The notes under the pieces are model-generated. The model saw only the letters and a list, made by a program, of their open reading frames with translations, had not been told where the DNA came from and did no database searches. A stretch of DNA of 64,000 nt. Source: Muribaculaceae bacterium (lineage in GTDB: Bacteria > Bacteroidota > Bacteroidia > Bacteroidales > Muribaculaceae). A program made the translations under genes and the position numbers. The stretch is taken from assembly GCA_017557665.1 (NCBI GenBank), contig JAFYYI010000086.1, forward strand, positions 132,213 through 196,212, in the 5' to 3' direction. Below are positions 19,376 through 28,074 of this stretch, in pieces. How positions within the stretch are numbered: the stretch's first letter is position 1; every line of letters begins with the position of its first letter.

Positions 19376-19406
19376 CAAAATTACGCAAAACCACCCACAC
19401 GGCAAA
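19376..19406 (-). promoter_or_regulatory. Promoter of the etfBA-acyl-CoA dehydrogenase operon
   Basis: On the minus strand TTTG (19403-19406) and TAATTTTG (19376-19383) are 19 nt apart, leaving an 85-nt leader. Confidence 0.75.
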
Positions 19407-19477
19407 AACTTTGCACCCTAATTATAGATTATTAAGACAAATAAGAATTATATAATTTATGCATAAATAAGCGCATT

Positions 19478-22006
19478 TCAGTGTGCTAGCTGAAGTCTAA
19501 CCATCTGCTCGGGAGTAACGAAATTGTATCCACGCTTTTTCAGGGTCTTGATAAGTTGTGGCAACATATCATAAAAGCCCTCGGGACGACGGCTGTCTTT
19601 CCCGAAGTGAATCATCAGGAAATGCCCGTTGAGCGAATGCTGCTTTTCCCAATTCATAATACTGTTCCAAAGCCATTTATTGTCGCAGTAGTATTTATGT
19701 CCTATCCATGTATAATCATTATTGCTATAAGTGCCAGGAGTGTAATTTATCACTTGTAGACCCAGTTCTCTTGCCCATGATGCATGACAATCATTATACC
19801 ACTCATATGGCGGAATAAAATATGGAGAGTTCTCGGGAGTGATACCAAAAGGCGCCATTGTGGCATAGGCCTGCTTAAGGTCGGCAATGAATTCGTCATG
19901 AGTCACAAGGGATGAATCACGGTTTTCCCATGGGCACAACACCTGATGCTTATATCCATGACACGACACATAGTGGCCGTCGCCAACAAGGCGTTTTACA
20001 ATGTCGGGAAACGTCGAGAAAAAGTGTCCAGTGAAGAAGAATGCCCCCTTTACATTGTTTTTCTTCAACGTTGAGATTATTGTCTCTGCACCCGTCACAA
20101 GACTATCGGCGGTAAACACAAGGCAGATGTTTTTCACGTGTGGATTTCCCTGCACTATACCACCCTCGTCATAGATGTTCTCATCAATTTCAGACGTTGT
20201 CTCACCTCGCCCTTCCATCTCATAGGTTGACAATGGGAATGTGAGCGATGCCGTACCATCCATGGTGGGTTCGTTTGTGCTGTAGTCATGGGTATTGTCG
20301 TGATATACCACATCTCCAGGTTGGAACTCAACGTAGGCATTAGCTATCACATGTGGCATATCCTCGTTAAGATTCACACCTTTGAGACTGTTAAAGATAG
20401 TGGCATATACTGGTCCATCAACCATGCCCCCTGTGGGAAATCCCACATTTTGAAACACCCAGTTGCTGTGTGTGGCATGAGGATAGACTCCACCCTTTGG
20501 CAGTTCAACAATCATACTCGTGCCCCAGGGGTTGCATCCGAAGAGCCAGTCGCGTAGAGAGCCCTCCATTTCTTCAAACTGACGGTCACTTGTCAACTGG
20601 CGGTAGAGTATACACTGAGTTAGCATTGCCGTGGTGAGGTTGTTGCTGCACCAAATTCCCGGCACACCCCAGTAGAACGGATGGTCAAGAGCACGTGCCC
20701 TCTGCTCTACACGCTCAATTCCTGTCTTGAGGTTGCGGATAAACTCATCGCGAAGCCTTTGGTCACCACCCGCCATTGCAGCCACTTGATAGTGTCCCAT
20801 ATTCATGAACGGATACCACTGATAGTGACTTGCGCTGTCGGCACCCATCCACGGAGTTATCGGCTCACGTCGCCCATACTCCACTGCCTGTGCAAGATAT
20901 TTTCTATCACCAGTAAGTCGATACAACTCAATGGCGCCGAGCTCCATGTCATCTACCCAGTTGTCTTCCTCATAAATATAGGGTGACACAACGCTCACTG
21001 TCTGCGCATTTCCAGGCATATCGATACCCACCTGAAACGCATCGGCAGCCTTACCTTCGATTTTTTGTGCAAAGTCAGGATAGAAAGGTTTCAACACCCG
21101 GCTTCCCAAGGCAAAGTCACTTGCAAATTTTCCTGCCGTGCTAGCTCCGCCCATAGTGGCATTAAGAAACTTTCCACGCTGCTGAGGATTGCCGTTCACG
21201 AAATATACTGGACGGCCATTGTTAGCTCCCCAACCATAATCGGCAGGATCGTCCTTCGGCATCTTTGTGCCGATATGGTCTCGATCGTCGGCAATCTGGT
21301 TATAGAGTTCGCCCTTTTCAGGGTTCATTCGGTCAAGCCAGTCAAGTCCCCACTTGATTTGATCCACGATGTCGGGTACGTCATTGGCGCCTTTATCACC
21401 ATTGGCGTCAAAATGGTCGGTAAATGCCAATGGGTTCTGCTGATAGGCAAACATCATTTGATAGATAGCATTAGCACTGGTTGTGGTGTATTGCAGCAGG
21501 TCGGCGGCATCATGCCAACCACCGCGCACATCTATACGCTGCCCTTCCTTAGTGGGATGATAGCGCACATAGGCGTCTTTGGTATGACAGCTGTCTTGCT
21601 GGAACGGATTATAGCCACACTGCTGTTGCCTCATGTAATTGAGCAAAAAGTCGGCAGTGCCGTTATATACAGCTCCATTGATGGCAAAAGTGGGTGACGT
21701 GGTATTTCCCACACGTATGAAATAAGAGCCTTGCCGTTTGAAGTCACTAAAATTCAGCCTGCAGGTGTATTTCATGTGTTGCAAAGGCGCCGTAACACGC
21801 ACTTGTCGTGACTTATATGCCACCTTTCCAGTAAAAGCATCAACCAATTCAAAACCATCAACCGTTGTCAGGTCATTGCTCATAAATACAGCTACCTTAG
21901 TGGCATGCGGCAAATATCCGAGCTGATTGACACGAATCCACTCACCAGCATTGGCCGCAAACACCATTAAAAATGACAACAGAAGTGTTATTATGCTGTT
22001 TCTCAT
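19478..22006 (-). CDS. GH9 glycoside hydrolase fused to a CE4-like polysaccharide deacetylase domain
   Basis: The 842-residue exported protein has a signal peptide (1-20), an Ig-like CelD_N domain (WIRVNQLGYLP; about 21-105), a GH9 (alpha/alpha)6 domain (about 110-595) and a CE4/NodB-like domain (about 620-842). GH9 catalytic features are present: DVRGGWHDAAD near residue 157 and Glu in DYSTNEPTMDG near 579. In the CE4 part the zinc histidines are kept in SCHGYKH, but motif 1 (normally TFDD) reads VFTADS, so deacetylase activity is uncertain. The pairing suggests an N-acetylated or amino-sugar glucan as substrate, an inference. No SusC/SusD genes accompany it. Confidence 0.88.
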   Translation of the reverse strand: MRNSIITLLLSFLMVFAANAGEWIRVNQLGYLPHATKVAVFMSNDLTTVDGFELVDAFTGKVAYKSRQVRVTAPLQHMKYTCRLNFSDFKRQGSYFIRVGNTTSPTFAINGAVYNGTADFLLNYMRQQQCGYNPFQQDSCHTKDAYVRYHPTKEGQRIDVRGGWHDAADLLQYTTTSANAIYQMMFAYQQNPLAFTDHFDANGDKGANDVPDIVDQIKWGLDWLDRMNPEKGELYNQIADDRDHIGTKMPKDDPADYGWGANNGRPVYFVNGNPQQRGKFLNATMGGASTAGKFASDFALGSRVLKPFYPDFAQKIEGKAADAFQVGIDMPGNAQTVSVVSPYIYEEDNWVDDMELGAIELYRLTGDRKYLAQAVEYGRREPITPWMGADSASHYQWYPFMNMGHYQVAAMAGGDQRLRDEFIRNLKTGIERVEQRARALDHPFYWGVPGIWCSNNLTTAMLTQCILYRQLTSDRQFEEMEGSLRDWLFGCNPWGTSMIVELPKGGVYPHATHSNWVFQNVGFPTGGMVDGPVYATIFNSLKGVNLNEDMPHVIANAYVEFQPGDVVYHDNTHDYSTNEPTMDGTASLTFPLSTYEMEGRGETTSEIDENIYDEGGIVQGNPHVKNICLVFTADSLVTGAETIISTLKKNNVKGAFFFTGHFFSTFPDIVKRLVGDGHYVSCHGYKHQVLCPWENRDSSLVTHDEFIADLKQAYATMAPFGITPENSPYFIPPYEWYNDCHASWARELGLQVINYTPGTYSNNDYTWIGHKYYCDNKWLWNSIMNWEKQHSLNGHFLMIHFGKDSRRPEGFYDMLPQLIKTLKKRGYNFVTPEQMVRLQLAH

Positions 22007-22057
22007 TTTATTAGCAATAAATTATAAATCTTATTATATATCCATTTGTTAATCACG

Positions 22058-22090
22058 CAAAGATAACGCAATTTGACCGAAACTCCCAAA
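22058..22090 (-). promoter_or_regulatory. Promoter of the GH9-CE4 gene
   Basis: On the minus strand TTTG (22087-22090) and TATCTTTG (22058-22065) are 21 nt apart, 52 nt upstream of the ATG. Confidence 0.68.
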
Positions 22091-22172
22091 AAACACATCA
22101 CTTTTTGCTAAAAAACAAGAGAATTTGAACTTTCGTTTTTTACAGACATTGACACTTTTCATGCCTTTTGAA

Positions 22173-22202
22173 TTGTGGTTTTAGAGAAAAGTATTAAATT
22201 TG
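22173..22202 (+). promoter_or_regulatory. Promoter of the DPP III gene
   Basis: TTG (22173-22175) and TAAATTTG (22195-22202) are 19 nt apart; the ATG at 22258 follows. Confidence 0.72.
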
Positions 22203-22257
22203 CGCCACAAAAGCAATTATCTTGAAAACTACAAATACTAATTTTATAAACCGTTTT

Positions 22258-24315
22258 ATGAAGAAAACATTAATTGCCGCTGCTGTTGTGGCATTGGCAT
22301 CAACAAGTATTGCTATGGCACAGAACAGCAATTTCAACTACAATGTGGACCGCTTTGCCGACATCGAGGTGTTGCGCTATCAGGTCCCAGGTTTTGACGA
22401 CTTGACACTTCAGCAGAAGAAGTATGTCTATTACCTCACCGAGGCAGCCCAGCAGGGCCGCGACATCCTCTTCGACCAGAATGGCAAGTACAATCTGGTT
22501 ATTCGCCAAGTGCTTGAGGCGATATATACCAACTACAAGGGAGACCGCTCGAGCGCCGATTTCAAAGGCCTTGAGAAGTATCTGAAGCAGGTGTGGTTTG
22601 GAAACGGAATCCATCACCACTACTCTCAGGACAAGTTCGTACCCGAGTTCTCGCAGGAGTGGTTTGACGCCCAGTACAAGGCATTGCCATTTGAAGCACT
22701 TCCCATCCAAACATGCGACAAATGCGCAAAGGAGAGAAAATGCGAACAAGCCGACAAGTTGCTCGAAATCCTCGACAAGGTTATTTTCGAACCCACTTAC
22801 ATGGCAAAACGCGTGAACCAGGCCGATGGCGAGGACCTTATTGTCACCAGCGCCAACAACCTCTATGAGGGCGTTACCCAACAAGAGGTTGAGGATTTCT
22901 ACAACGCGATGAAAGACCCCAACGACGAGACTCCTATCTCTTACGGCCTTAACTGTAAGGTTGTTAAAGAGGACGGCAAAGTTGTGGAGAAGCAGTATAA
23001 GATTGGCGGGCTCTACAGCAAGGCTATCGTCAATATCGTGTATTGGCTCCAAAAAGCCGCTAGCGTTGCCGAGAACAGCGCTCAGAAGGCTTATATCGCC
23101 AAACTCATCGAGTACTACACTACTGGCGACCTCAAGGCCTTTGACGATTACAGCATCATGTGGGCCGAGGAGACTCAGGGCACCGTTGACTTTATCAACG
23201 GCTTCATTGAGAGCTACGGCGACCCACTGGGCATGACAGGTAACTGGGAGAGCATCGTCAACTTCAAGAACAAAGACGCATCAATTCGCACCACGCTCAT
23301 CAGTGACAACGCACAGTGGTTTGAGGACCATTCACCAGTTGATCCACGCTTCAAAAAACAGAACGTGAAAGGCGTGAGTGCCAAGGCTATCACTGCTGCA
23401 ATTCTTGCTGGCGACAGCTATCCATCTACTCCCATTGGTATCAATTTGCCAAACAGCAACTGGATTCGCGCTGCTCACGGCTCGAAGTCGGTATCTATTG
23501 AGAACATTACCGATGCCTATGATGAAGTGGCAAGTGGGACAGGTTTCAACGAGGAGTTTGCCTACAGCGATGTTGAAGTTCAGCTCATGAAGAAGAACTT
23601 GACCATTGCCGACAAGCTGCACACCGACCTTCACGAGTGTCTGGGCCACGCCAGCGGACAGCTGCTGCCAGGCGTTGATCCTGATGCCCTCAAGGCCTAC
23701 GGATCCACTCTCGAAGAGGCTCGCGCCGACCTCTTCGCGCTCTACTACCTCGCCGACCCCAAACTCATTGAGCTTGGAATCTTCACCGATCCCGACACCT
23801 ATAAGGCCGAGTATTACAAGTACATCATGAACGGCCTTATGACACAGCTCACCCGCATTGAGCCAGGCAAGGACATCGAGGAGGCTCACATGCGCAACCG
23901 CAAGCTCATCAGCGAGTGGTGCTACCAAAAGGGCAAAAAGGCCAAAGTGATTGAGTATGTAAAGGACAAGAAGACTGGCAAGACCTACATCAAGGTTAAC
24001 AACTATGAGAAGCTGCGCGGACTCTTCGCCGAGCTGCTCGCAGAGATTCAGCGCATCAAGAGCGAAGGCGACTTCGAGGCTGGACGCAAACTCGTAGAGA
24101 CCTACGGAGTGAAAGTTGACCCCAAAATCCATGCCGAAGTGCTCAAGCGTTACGAGTCGCTTAATATCGCTCCTTACAAGGGCTTTGTTAACCCCGTATA
24201 CCATGTGATTAAGGACGCCAGCGGCGACATTAAGGACATCACCATCAGCTACGACGAGAACTACATCGACCAAATGCTCCGCTACGGCCGTGACTACTCG
24301 CCACTGACAAAATAA
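22258..24315 (+). CDS. Dipeptidyl peptidase III (M49 family zinc peptidase)
   Basis: This zinc exopeptidase removes dipeptides from the N-terminus of short peptides. The 685-residue protein has the diagnostic HECLGH zinc motif at about residue 459 and EEARAD at about 486 supplying the third ligand. The start at ATG 22258 gives a clean signal peptide (MKKTLIAAAVVALASTSIAMA), so the enzyme is periplasmic or lipid-free exported. A TTG at 22222 opens the same frame but would bury the signal peptide. Its cofactor-binding region and C-terminal lobe (LRGLFAELLAEIQRIKSEGD) look intact. Confidence 0.94.
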   Translation: MKKTLIAAAVVALASTSIAMAQNSNFNYNVDRFADIEVLRYQVPGFDDLTLQQKKYVYYLTEAAQQGRDILFDQNGKYNLVIRQVLEAIYTNYKGDRSSADFKGLEKYLKQVWFGNGIHHHYSQDKFVPEFSQEWFDAQYKALPFEALPIQTCDKCAKERKCEQADKLLEILDKVIFEPTYMAKRVNQADGEDLIVTSANNLYEGVTQQEVEDFYNAMKDPNDETPISYGLNCKVVKEDGKVVEKQYKIGGLYSKAIVNIVYWLQKAASVAENSAQKAYIAKLIEYYTTGDLKAFDDYSIMWAEETQGTVDFINGFIESYGDPLGMTGNWESIVNFKNKDASIRTTLISDNAQWFEDHSPVDPRFKKQNVKGVSAKAITAAILAGDSYPSTPIGINLPNSNWIRAAHGSKSVSIENITDAYDEVASGTGFNEEFAYSDVEVQLMKKNLTIADKLHTDLHECLGHASGQLLPGVDPDALKAYGSTLEEARADLFALYYLADPKLIELGIFTDPDTYKAEYYKYIMNGLMTQLTRIEPGKDIEEAHMRNRKLISEWCYQKGKKAKVIEYVKDKKTGKTYIKVNNYEKLRGLFAELLAEIQRIKSEGDFEAGRKLVETYGVKVDPKIHAEVLKRYESLNIAPYKGFVNPVYHVIKDASGDIKDITISYDENYIDQMLRYGRDYSPLTK

Positions 24316-24380
24316 GCGCCTGCGGCGCAAGGAACGGGGTTCGTGAACGTGAAAGGAATCGCCCCGTAACAACAAAAAAT

Positions 24381-24414
24381 AAAGAGTGCTGAGTTTTGAT
24401 GCTCAGCACTCTTT
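24381..24414. terminator. Bidirectional terminator between DPP III and the oxidoreductase operon
   Basis: AAAGAGTGCTGAG (24381-24393) pairs perfectly with CTCAGCACTCTTT (24402-24414), with A run before and T run after, serving both convergent units. Confidence 0.92.
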
Positions 24415-24440
24415 TTATTGGTTATAAGTTGATATCAATC

Positions 24441-24980
24441 TTACTCCTTGATGAGGGTTGCGCCTTTCTTGAGGGCTTCCTCATTCATTGGCAGGAGGTG
24501 CCAGTGGCGCTCTGGAAGAGTCTTCTTGAGGCCCTTGAGCACGTTGTCGATGGTCACGATGGGCTTAACCTTGAGGTAAGCGCCGAGCACGATCATATTG
24601 AACGCCTTGCTGTTGTTGATCTCGATGGTAGCCTCTGTAGCCTCGATGCGATAAATCTTGATATCGGTGCGAGTTGGAGGAGTGTTGATGCCGTAGCTGT
24701 CGTAGATGAGCACGCCGCCAGGTTTCACCATCTTCTCAAACTTGTCGAGCGACTGCTGGTTGAGTACCACTGCAGTGTCATACATGTTGAGGATAGGCGA
24801 GCTGATGCGCTCGTCGCTCACGATTACGGTAACGTTGGCAGTACCACCACGCTGTTCGGGACCGTAAGATGGCATCCAAGTCACTTCCTTGTCTTCCATC
24901 AATCCAGAGTAAGCGAGAATCTTACCCATTGAGAGGACACCCTGTCCTCCAAAGCCTGCTATTACTATTTCTTCTTTCAT
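24441..24980 (-). CDS. 2-oxoacid:ferredoxin oxidoreductase, gamma subunit
   Basis: The 179-residue subunit begins EIVIAGFGGQGVLSMGK and contains SYGPEQRGGTAN, the gamma-domain signatures of the POR/KOR/VOR family. It is the last gene of a delta-alpha-beta-gamma operon, starting 2 nt after the beta gene. The complex decarboxylates a 2-oxoacid to the acyl-CoA and reduces ferredoxin. Bacteroidetes homologues are usually called 2-oxoisovalerate (VOR) or 2-oxoglutarate (KOR) enzymes; substrate is not certain here. Confidence 0.92.
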   Translation of the reverse strand: MKEEIVIAGFGGQGVLSMGKILAYSGLMEDKEVTWMPSYGPEQRGGTANVTVIVSDERISSPILNMYDTAVVLNQQSLDKFEKMVKPGGVLIYDSYGINTPPTRTDIKIYRIEATEATIEINNSKAFNMIVLGAYLKVKPIVTIDNVLKGLKKTLPERHWHLLPMNEEALKKGATLIKE

Positions 24981-24982
24981 GA

Positions 24983-25747
24983 TTATTCGTTATTTTTTAA
25001 ATCACCCAATGGGTACTTAGCAAACATGTTCTCTTGTAGCCACTCGTTGGCTTTCACTGGAGTAAGCTTCCAACCAGTGTTGCAGGTGCTGACAACTTCA
25101 ACAACCGAGCATCCCTTGCCGTCCATGCTGTTCTGGAAAGCTTTCTTAAGGGCGGCTTTAGTCTTGCGCACTGCAGCTGGGCTGTAAACGGTCTGGCGTG
25201 TTACATAGCAAGTACCGTCGAGCTGTGCCAGCAGGTTGCTGATTGCCAAAGGATAGCCGTTGAGGTCGGCGCGACGGCCGTAAGGGCAAGTAGCGGTCTT
25301 CTGACCGAGCAGTGTGGTAGGCGCCATCTGTCCACCAGTCATACCATAGATAGCATTGTTGATGAAGATGATGGTGATGTTCTCGCCACGGTTAGCGGCA
25401 TGGATTGTCTCGGCAGTACCAATGGCCGAGAGGTCGCCGTCGCCTTGATATGTGAAGACGAGTTTGTCGGGCATCAGTCGCTTGGTAGCGGTTGCCATTG
25501 CTGGAGCACGTCCGTGAGCGGCCTCAAGCCAGTCGATGTCGATGTAGTTGTAGGCAAACACGGCGCAACCTACTGGCGAAACGCCGATAGCTACCTCTTG
25601 GAGTCCCATTTCTTCGATCACCTCAGCAACGAGTTTGTGCACAACACCATGGCTGCAGCCAGGGCAGTAGTGCATGTGTGCGTCGTTGAGAAGGCTCGGT
25701 CTCTTATAAACCCTATTTTCAGGGCGAATTATATCGTTAAGTTCCAT
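24983..25747 (-). CDS. 2-oxoacid:ferredoxin oxidoreductase, beta subunit (TPP-binding)
   Basis: The 254-residue beta subunit carries thiamine pyrophosphate and the proximal iron-sulfur cluster. HYCPGCSHG is the cluster/TPP entry motif, and GDGDLSAIG with NNAIYGMTGGQ is the Mg-TPP motif. The fusion of TPP and partner domains matches the KOR/VOR family rather than pyruvate synthase. It begins 28 nt after the alpha gene. Confidence 0.93.
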   Translation of the reverse strand: MELNDIIRPENRVYKRPSLLNDAHMHYCPGCSHGVVHKLVAEVIEEMGLQEVAIGVSPVGCAVFAYNYIDIDWLEAAHGRAPAMATATKRLMPDKLVFTYQGDGDLSAIGTAETIHAANRGENITIIFINNAIYGMTGGQMAPTTLLGQKTATCPYGRRADLNGYPLAISNLLAQLDGTCYVTRQTVYSPAAVRKTKAALKKAFQNSMDGKGCSVVEVVSTCNTGWKLTPVKANEWLQENMFAKYPLGDLKNNE

Positions 25748-25775
25748 AATGGTTCTTGTAATGATTTAATGGTGA

Positions 25776-26867
25776 TTATCCTAATTTGTTAATCAGTTTC
25801 TCTTTGAGAGCGTTGAGAATCTCGTCGGGAGCAGGTACATTGCCACCCAAGCGGTGGAAGATGTCAACAGGATATTTGCACTCGGTAGCGAGCTTGATAT
25901 CCTCGATGAGCTGGCCTGCGCTGAGCTCTACGCTAAGGATGCCCTTAACGCCCTCGGCTGCCTTGCGGATAGCATCTACTGGGAATGGCCACAGAGTGAT
26001 TGGACGGGCGATGCCCACCTTGATGCCTTCCTCGGCGGCAAGCTCCATAGCCTTCTGGCTTATGCGTGCCATACTGCCGAATGCCACAATCAGGTAGTCG
26101 CAGTCGTCGGTGTTGATCAACTCGCAGCGTTGCTCGTTCTTCTCAATCTCACGGTAGGTAGCTTGGAAGCGGTGGTTGTTCTCCTCCATCTTGTCATCAT
26201 CAAGCTCAAGCGAGGTGATGATGTTCTTGGGACGCATACCCTTGCGGCCGTTAACAGCCCATGGGCAGTTCTCACGAATCCATTCCTCGGTGTGGCGTGG
26301 ACGCTGCTCGGGGAGCACCACTTTCTCCATCATCTGGCCAATAACGCCATCGGCGAGAATCATCGACACTGCGCGATACTTGAATGCCAAGTCCCAGCCG
26401 AGTGCCACAAAATCTACCATCTCCTGCACCGAGGCGGGAGCCAATGTAATCAAGCGGTAGTCGCCATGACCACCACCCTTAACGGCCTGGAAATAGTCGG
26501 CCTGTGAGGGGTGGATAGTACCCAGACCTGGGCCACCACGCATTACGTTAATCACCAATGCGGGAACCTCGCTTGCTGCCATGTAGCTCATTCCCTCCTG
26601 CATCAGGCTGAAACCTGGACTCGAGGTAGAAGTGAGCACTGTCTTGCCGCACGAAGCACCAGCATACACCATGTTGATTGCAGCCACTTCACTCTCGGCT
26701 TGCAGCACTACCATACCGGTAGTCTCCCAAGGCATTTCTTCTTCAAGTTTTTCGAGAACCTCCGACTGCGGGGTAATAGGATAACCAAAATAACCGTCGG
26801 CACCATAGCGAATAGCAGCGACAGCGAGAGCCTCATTACCCTTCATTAATGTTACTTTATCGTTCAT
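25776..26867 (-). CDS. 2-oxoacid:ferredoxin oxidoreductase, alpha subunit
   Basis: The 363-residue subunit contains the pyrimidine-binding half site: GYPITPQSEV, QAESEVAAINMV, TSTSSPGFSLMQEG and GGPGLGTIHPSQ. The family is the VorB/KorA type, a 2-oxoacid:acceptor alpha subunit with no fused gamma domain. In fermentative Bacteroidales it turns branched-chain 2-oxoacids or 2-oxoglutarate into acyl-CoA plus reduced ferredoxin. Confidence 0.93.
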   Translation of the reverse strand: MNDKVTLMKGNEALAVAAIRYGADGYFGYPITPQSEVLEKLEEEMPWETTGMVVLQAESEVAAINMVYAGASCGKTVLTSTSSPGFSLMQEGMSYMAASEVPALVINVMRGGPGLGTIHPSQADYFQAVKGGGHGDYRLITLAPASVQEMVDFVALGWDLAFKYRAVSMILADGVIGQMMEKVVLPEQRPRHTEEWIRENCPWAVNGRKGMRPKNIITSLELDDDKMEENNHRFQATYREIEKNEQRCELINTDDCDYLIVAFGSMARISQKAMELAAEEGIKVGIARPITLWPFPVDAIRKAAEGVKGILSVELSAGQLIEDIKLATECKYPVDIFHRLGGNVPAPDEILNALKEKLINKLG

Positions 26868-26906
26868 CGTTTCTACGGTTTTGTTTTTTAAAAGTTCATT
26901 ACTTGT

Positions 26907-27137
26907 TTACTTCTCCACAACGCGATATACCTCGATGCAAGCGTCAGGACACACGAGCGCGCAGCTCGAGCAGCCAATGCACTTCTCAGGCACTGCCATA
27001 TAGGCATAGTGGTAACCTCGGTTGTTAACTTCATTTTTCTTTAGGTCAAGCACACCACTGGGGCAGGCCACAACGCACAGGTTGCAGCCCTTGCAGCGCT
27101 CGGTGTTGACCGTTACTGCTCCATTAATTTTTGCCAT
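26907..27137 (-). CDS. 2-oxoacid:ferredoxin oxidoreductase, delta subunit (2x[4Fe-4S] ferredoxin)
   Basis: The 76-residue protein has two four-cysteine motifs, CKGCNLCVVACPSG and CIGCSSCALVCPDAC, each binding a [4Fe-4S] cluster. It leads the operon and would carry electrons from the TPP site to external ferredoxin. A -7 box lies 30 nt upstream. Confidence 0.93.
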   Translation of the reverse strand: MAKINGAVTVNTERCKGCNLCVVACPSGVLDLKKNEVNNRGYHYAYMAVPEKCIGCSSCALVCPDACIEVYRVVEK

Positions 27138-27166
27138 AATATTTTAAAGTGTTTAGTTAAGTCTCG

Positions 27167-27174
27167 CAAAGGTA
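27167..27174 (-). promoter_or_regulatory. -7 element of the oxoacid oxidoreductase operon
   Basis: TACCTTTG on the minus strand, 30 nt before the delta-subunit start. No clear -33 box. Confidence 0.6.
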
Positions 27175-27234
27175 CAAAACTTCTTACAATTTATCACTAT
27201 TTTTAGGGAAGAATTTTTCAACAACTTCAAAAAA

Positions 27235-27257
27235 TGCACAATGCATAATGCACAATT
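27235..27257. repeat. Family A repeat (copy 2)
   Basis: ATGCACAATGCATAATGCAC in a non-coding gap, the same sequence type as at 12197. Confidence 0.75.
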
Positions 27258-27280
27258 CCACTAGTAGGGTGTTGCAATAT

Positions 27281-27392
27281 TAAATAAACAACTGATTTAT
27301 CTAAATTATCTGAATTTCCACAAACATTTAAACGCTTACTAACCAATGTGTTATAGTCAGAAATTTCAGATTATTCAGTTGTTTTAATAAGA
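27281..27392. repeat. 112-bp inverted-repeat element (MITE-like), family D
   Basis: The left end (AACAACTGATTTATCTAAAT, 27288 on) is an imperfect inverse of the right end (TTTCAGATTATTCAGTTGTT, 27364 on). Half copies occur at 63670. No coding content. This and copy 2 of family A fill the gene-free stretch 27175-27400. Confidence 0.6.
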
Positions 27393-27403
27393 GCCTCGAA
27401 ACA

Positions 27404-27440
27404 AAAAAGCGGCTCCCGCTATTAACGAGAACCGCTTTTA
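27404..27440. terminator. Terminator after the XAC2610-like gene
   Basis: AAAAGCGG and CCGCTTTT arms enclose an imperfect stem; on the minus strand a T run follows. Confidence 0.75.
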
Positions 27441-27460
27441 TCCTTTGTAATATTTCCACT

Positions 27461-28003
27461 TTACTCGATTTCGTCCCAAGTTATATGTTCTTTTTTGATG
27501 AGCACAGCTTTGTTATTCTTCAGTTTATAGGTTGAAACATCATATTCATTGTCAACTCTGAAAGTTCCTATAATGGTCTTGTTCTTTTTGACAAATGTGG
27601 GATCCATGATTTCATCGAAATTTTCAATCTTGACAAAAGTGTGGCGTTTTTTATCCCACGCATAACCGTCATAGGTGAAACCGCCAAAAGCGTTGGTAGG
27701 GCCTAGGCAAATCATCAGGTCAGAAATTCCGTCAAAGTTAATGTCATCTTCTACTATATCTCCGAATCCACGCCAGTATTCTGGATCAAGTGGTTGGGTG
27801 TAGCTCACCAGGGTGTAGGTTCCTTGCTTGTTGGTGACATAAGTGATGATTGAATCGGCCACTGCGCCGCCCTCTTCATCGGGAGTCGTGAAAACTTGTG
27901 TGCGGAATGTATAATCACTGCGCTGCGGTACATACTTTTTTTGCGCTACGGCACTCGACGCAAGTAATGTGACAATAAAAAAGAATAAGGCGAAATGTCT
28001 CAT
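27461..28003 (-). CDS. Exported protein, XAC2610/FG-GAP-like, function unknown
   Basis: The 180-residue protein has a signal peptide (residues 1-20, ending SSAVAQ) and a calcium-loop-like FG-GAP segment DDINFDGISDLMICLG. Such small proteins of the XAC2610 group are exported and of unknown role. No partner is suggested by the flanking gntP gene, which is upstream on the same strand with a 71-nt gap. Confidence 0.7.
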   Translation of the reverse strand: MRHFALFFFIVTLLASSAVAQKKYVPQRSDYTFRTQVFTTPDEEGGAVADSIITYVTNKQGTYTLVSYTQPLDPEYWRGFGDIVEDDINFDGISDLMICLGPTNAFGGFTYDGYAWDKKRHTFVKIENFDEIMDPTFVKKNKTIIGTFRVDNEYDVSTYKLKNNKAVLIKKEHITWDEIE

Positions 28004-28074
28004 AATTGTTGATTATGTTTATTTTTGGCTTGTATTCCCCCACTGCGGAGACGTCCTCAGCCCCTAAAACTTTA

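Noticed and set aside
23332..24375. Long minus-strand open frame of 347 codons over DPP III
   Set aside because: Shadow of the well-supported plus-strand M49 gene with HECLGH; G/C-ending codons keep the antisense open.
24983..25747. Pyruvate:ferredoxin oxidoreductase assignment
   Set aside because: Bacteroidales PFOR is usually one long polypeptide; the four-subunit layout and alpha and beta motifs fit KOR/VOR better, and substrate is left open.
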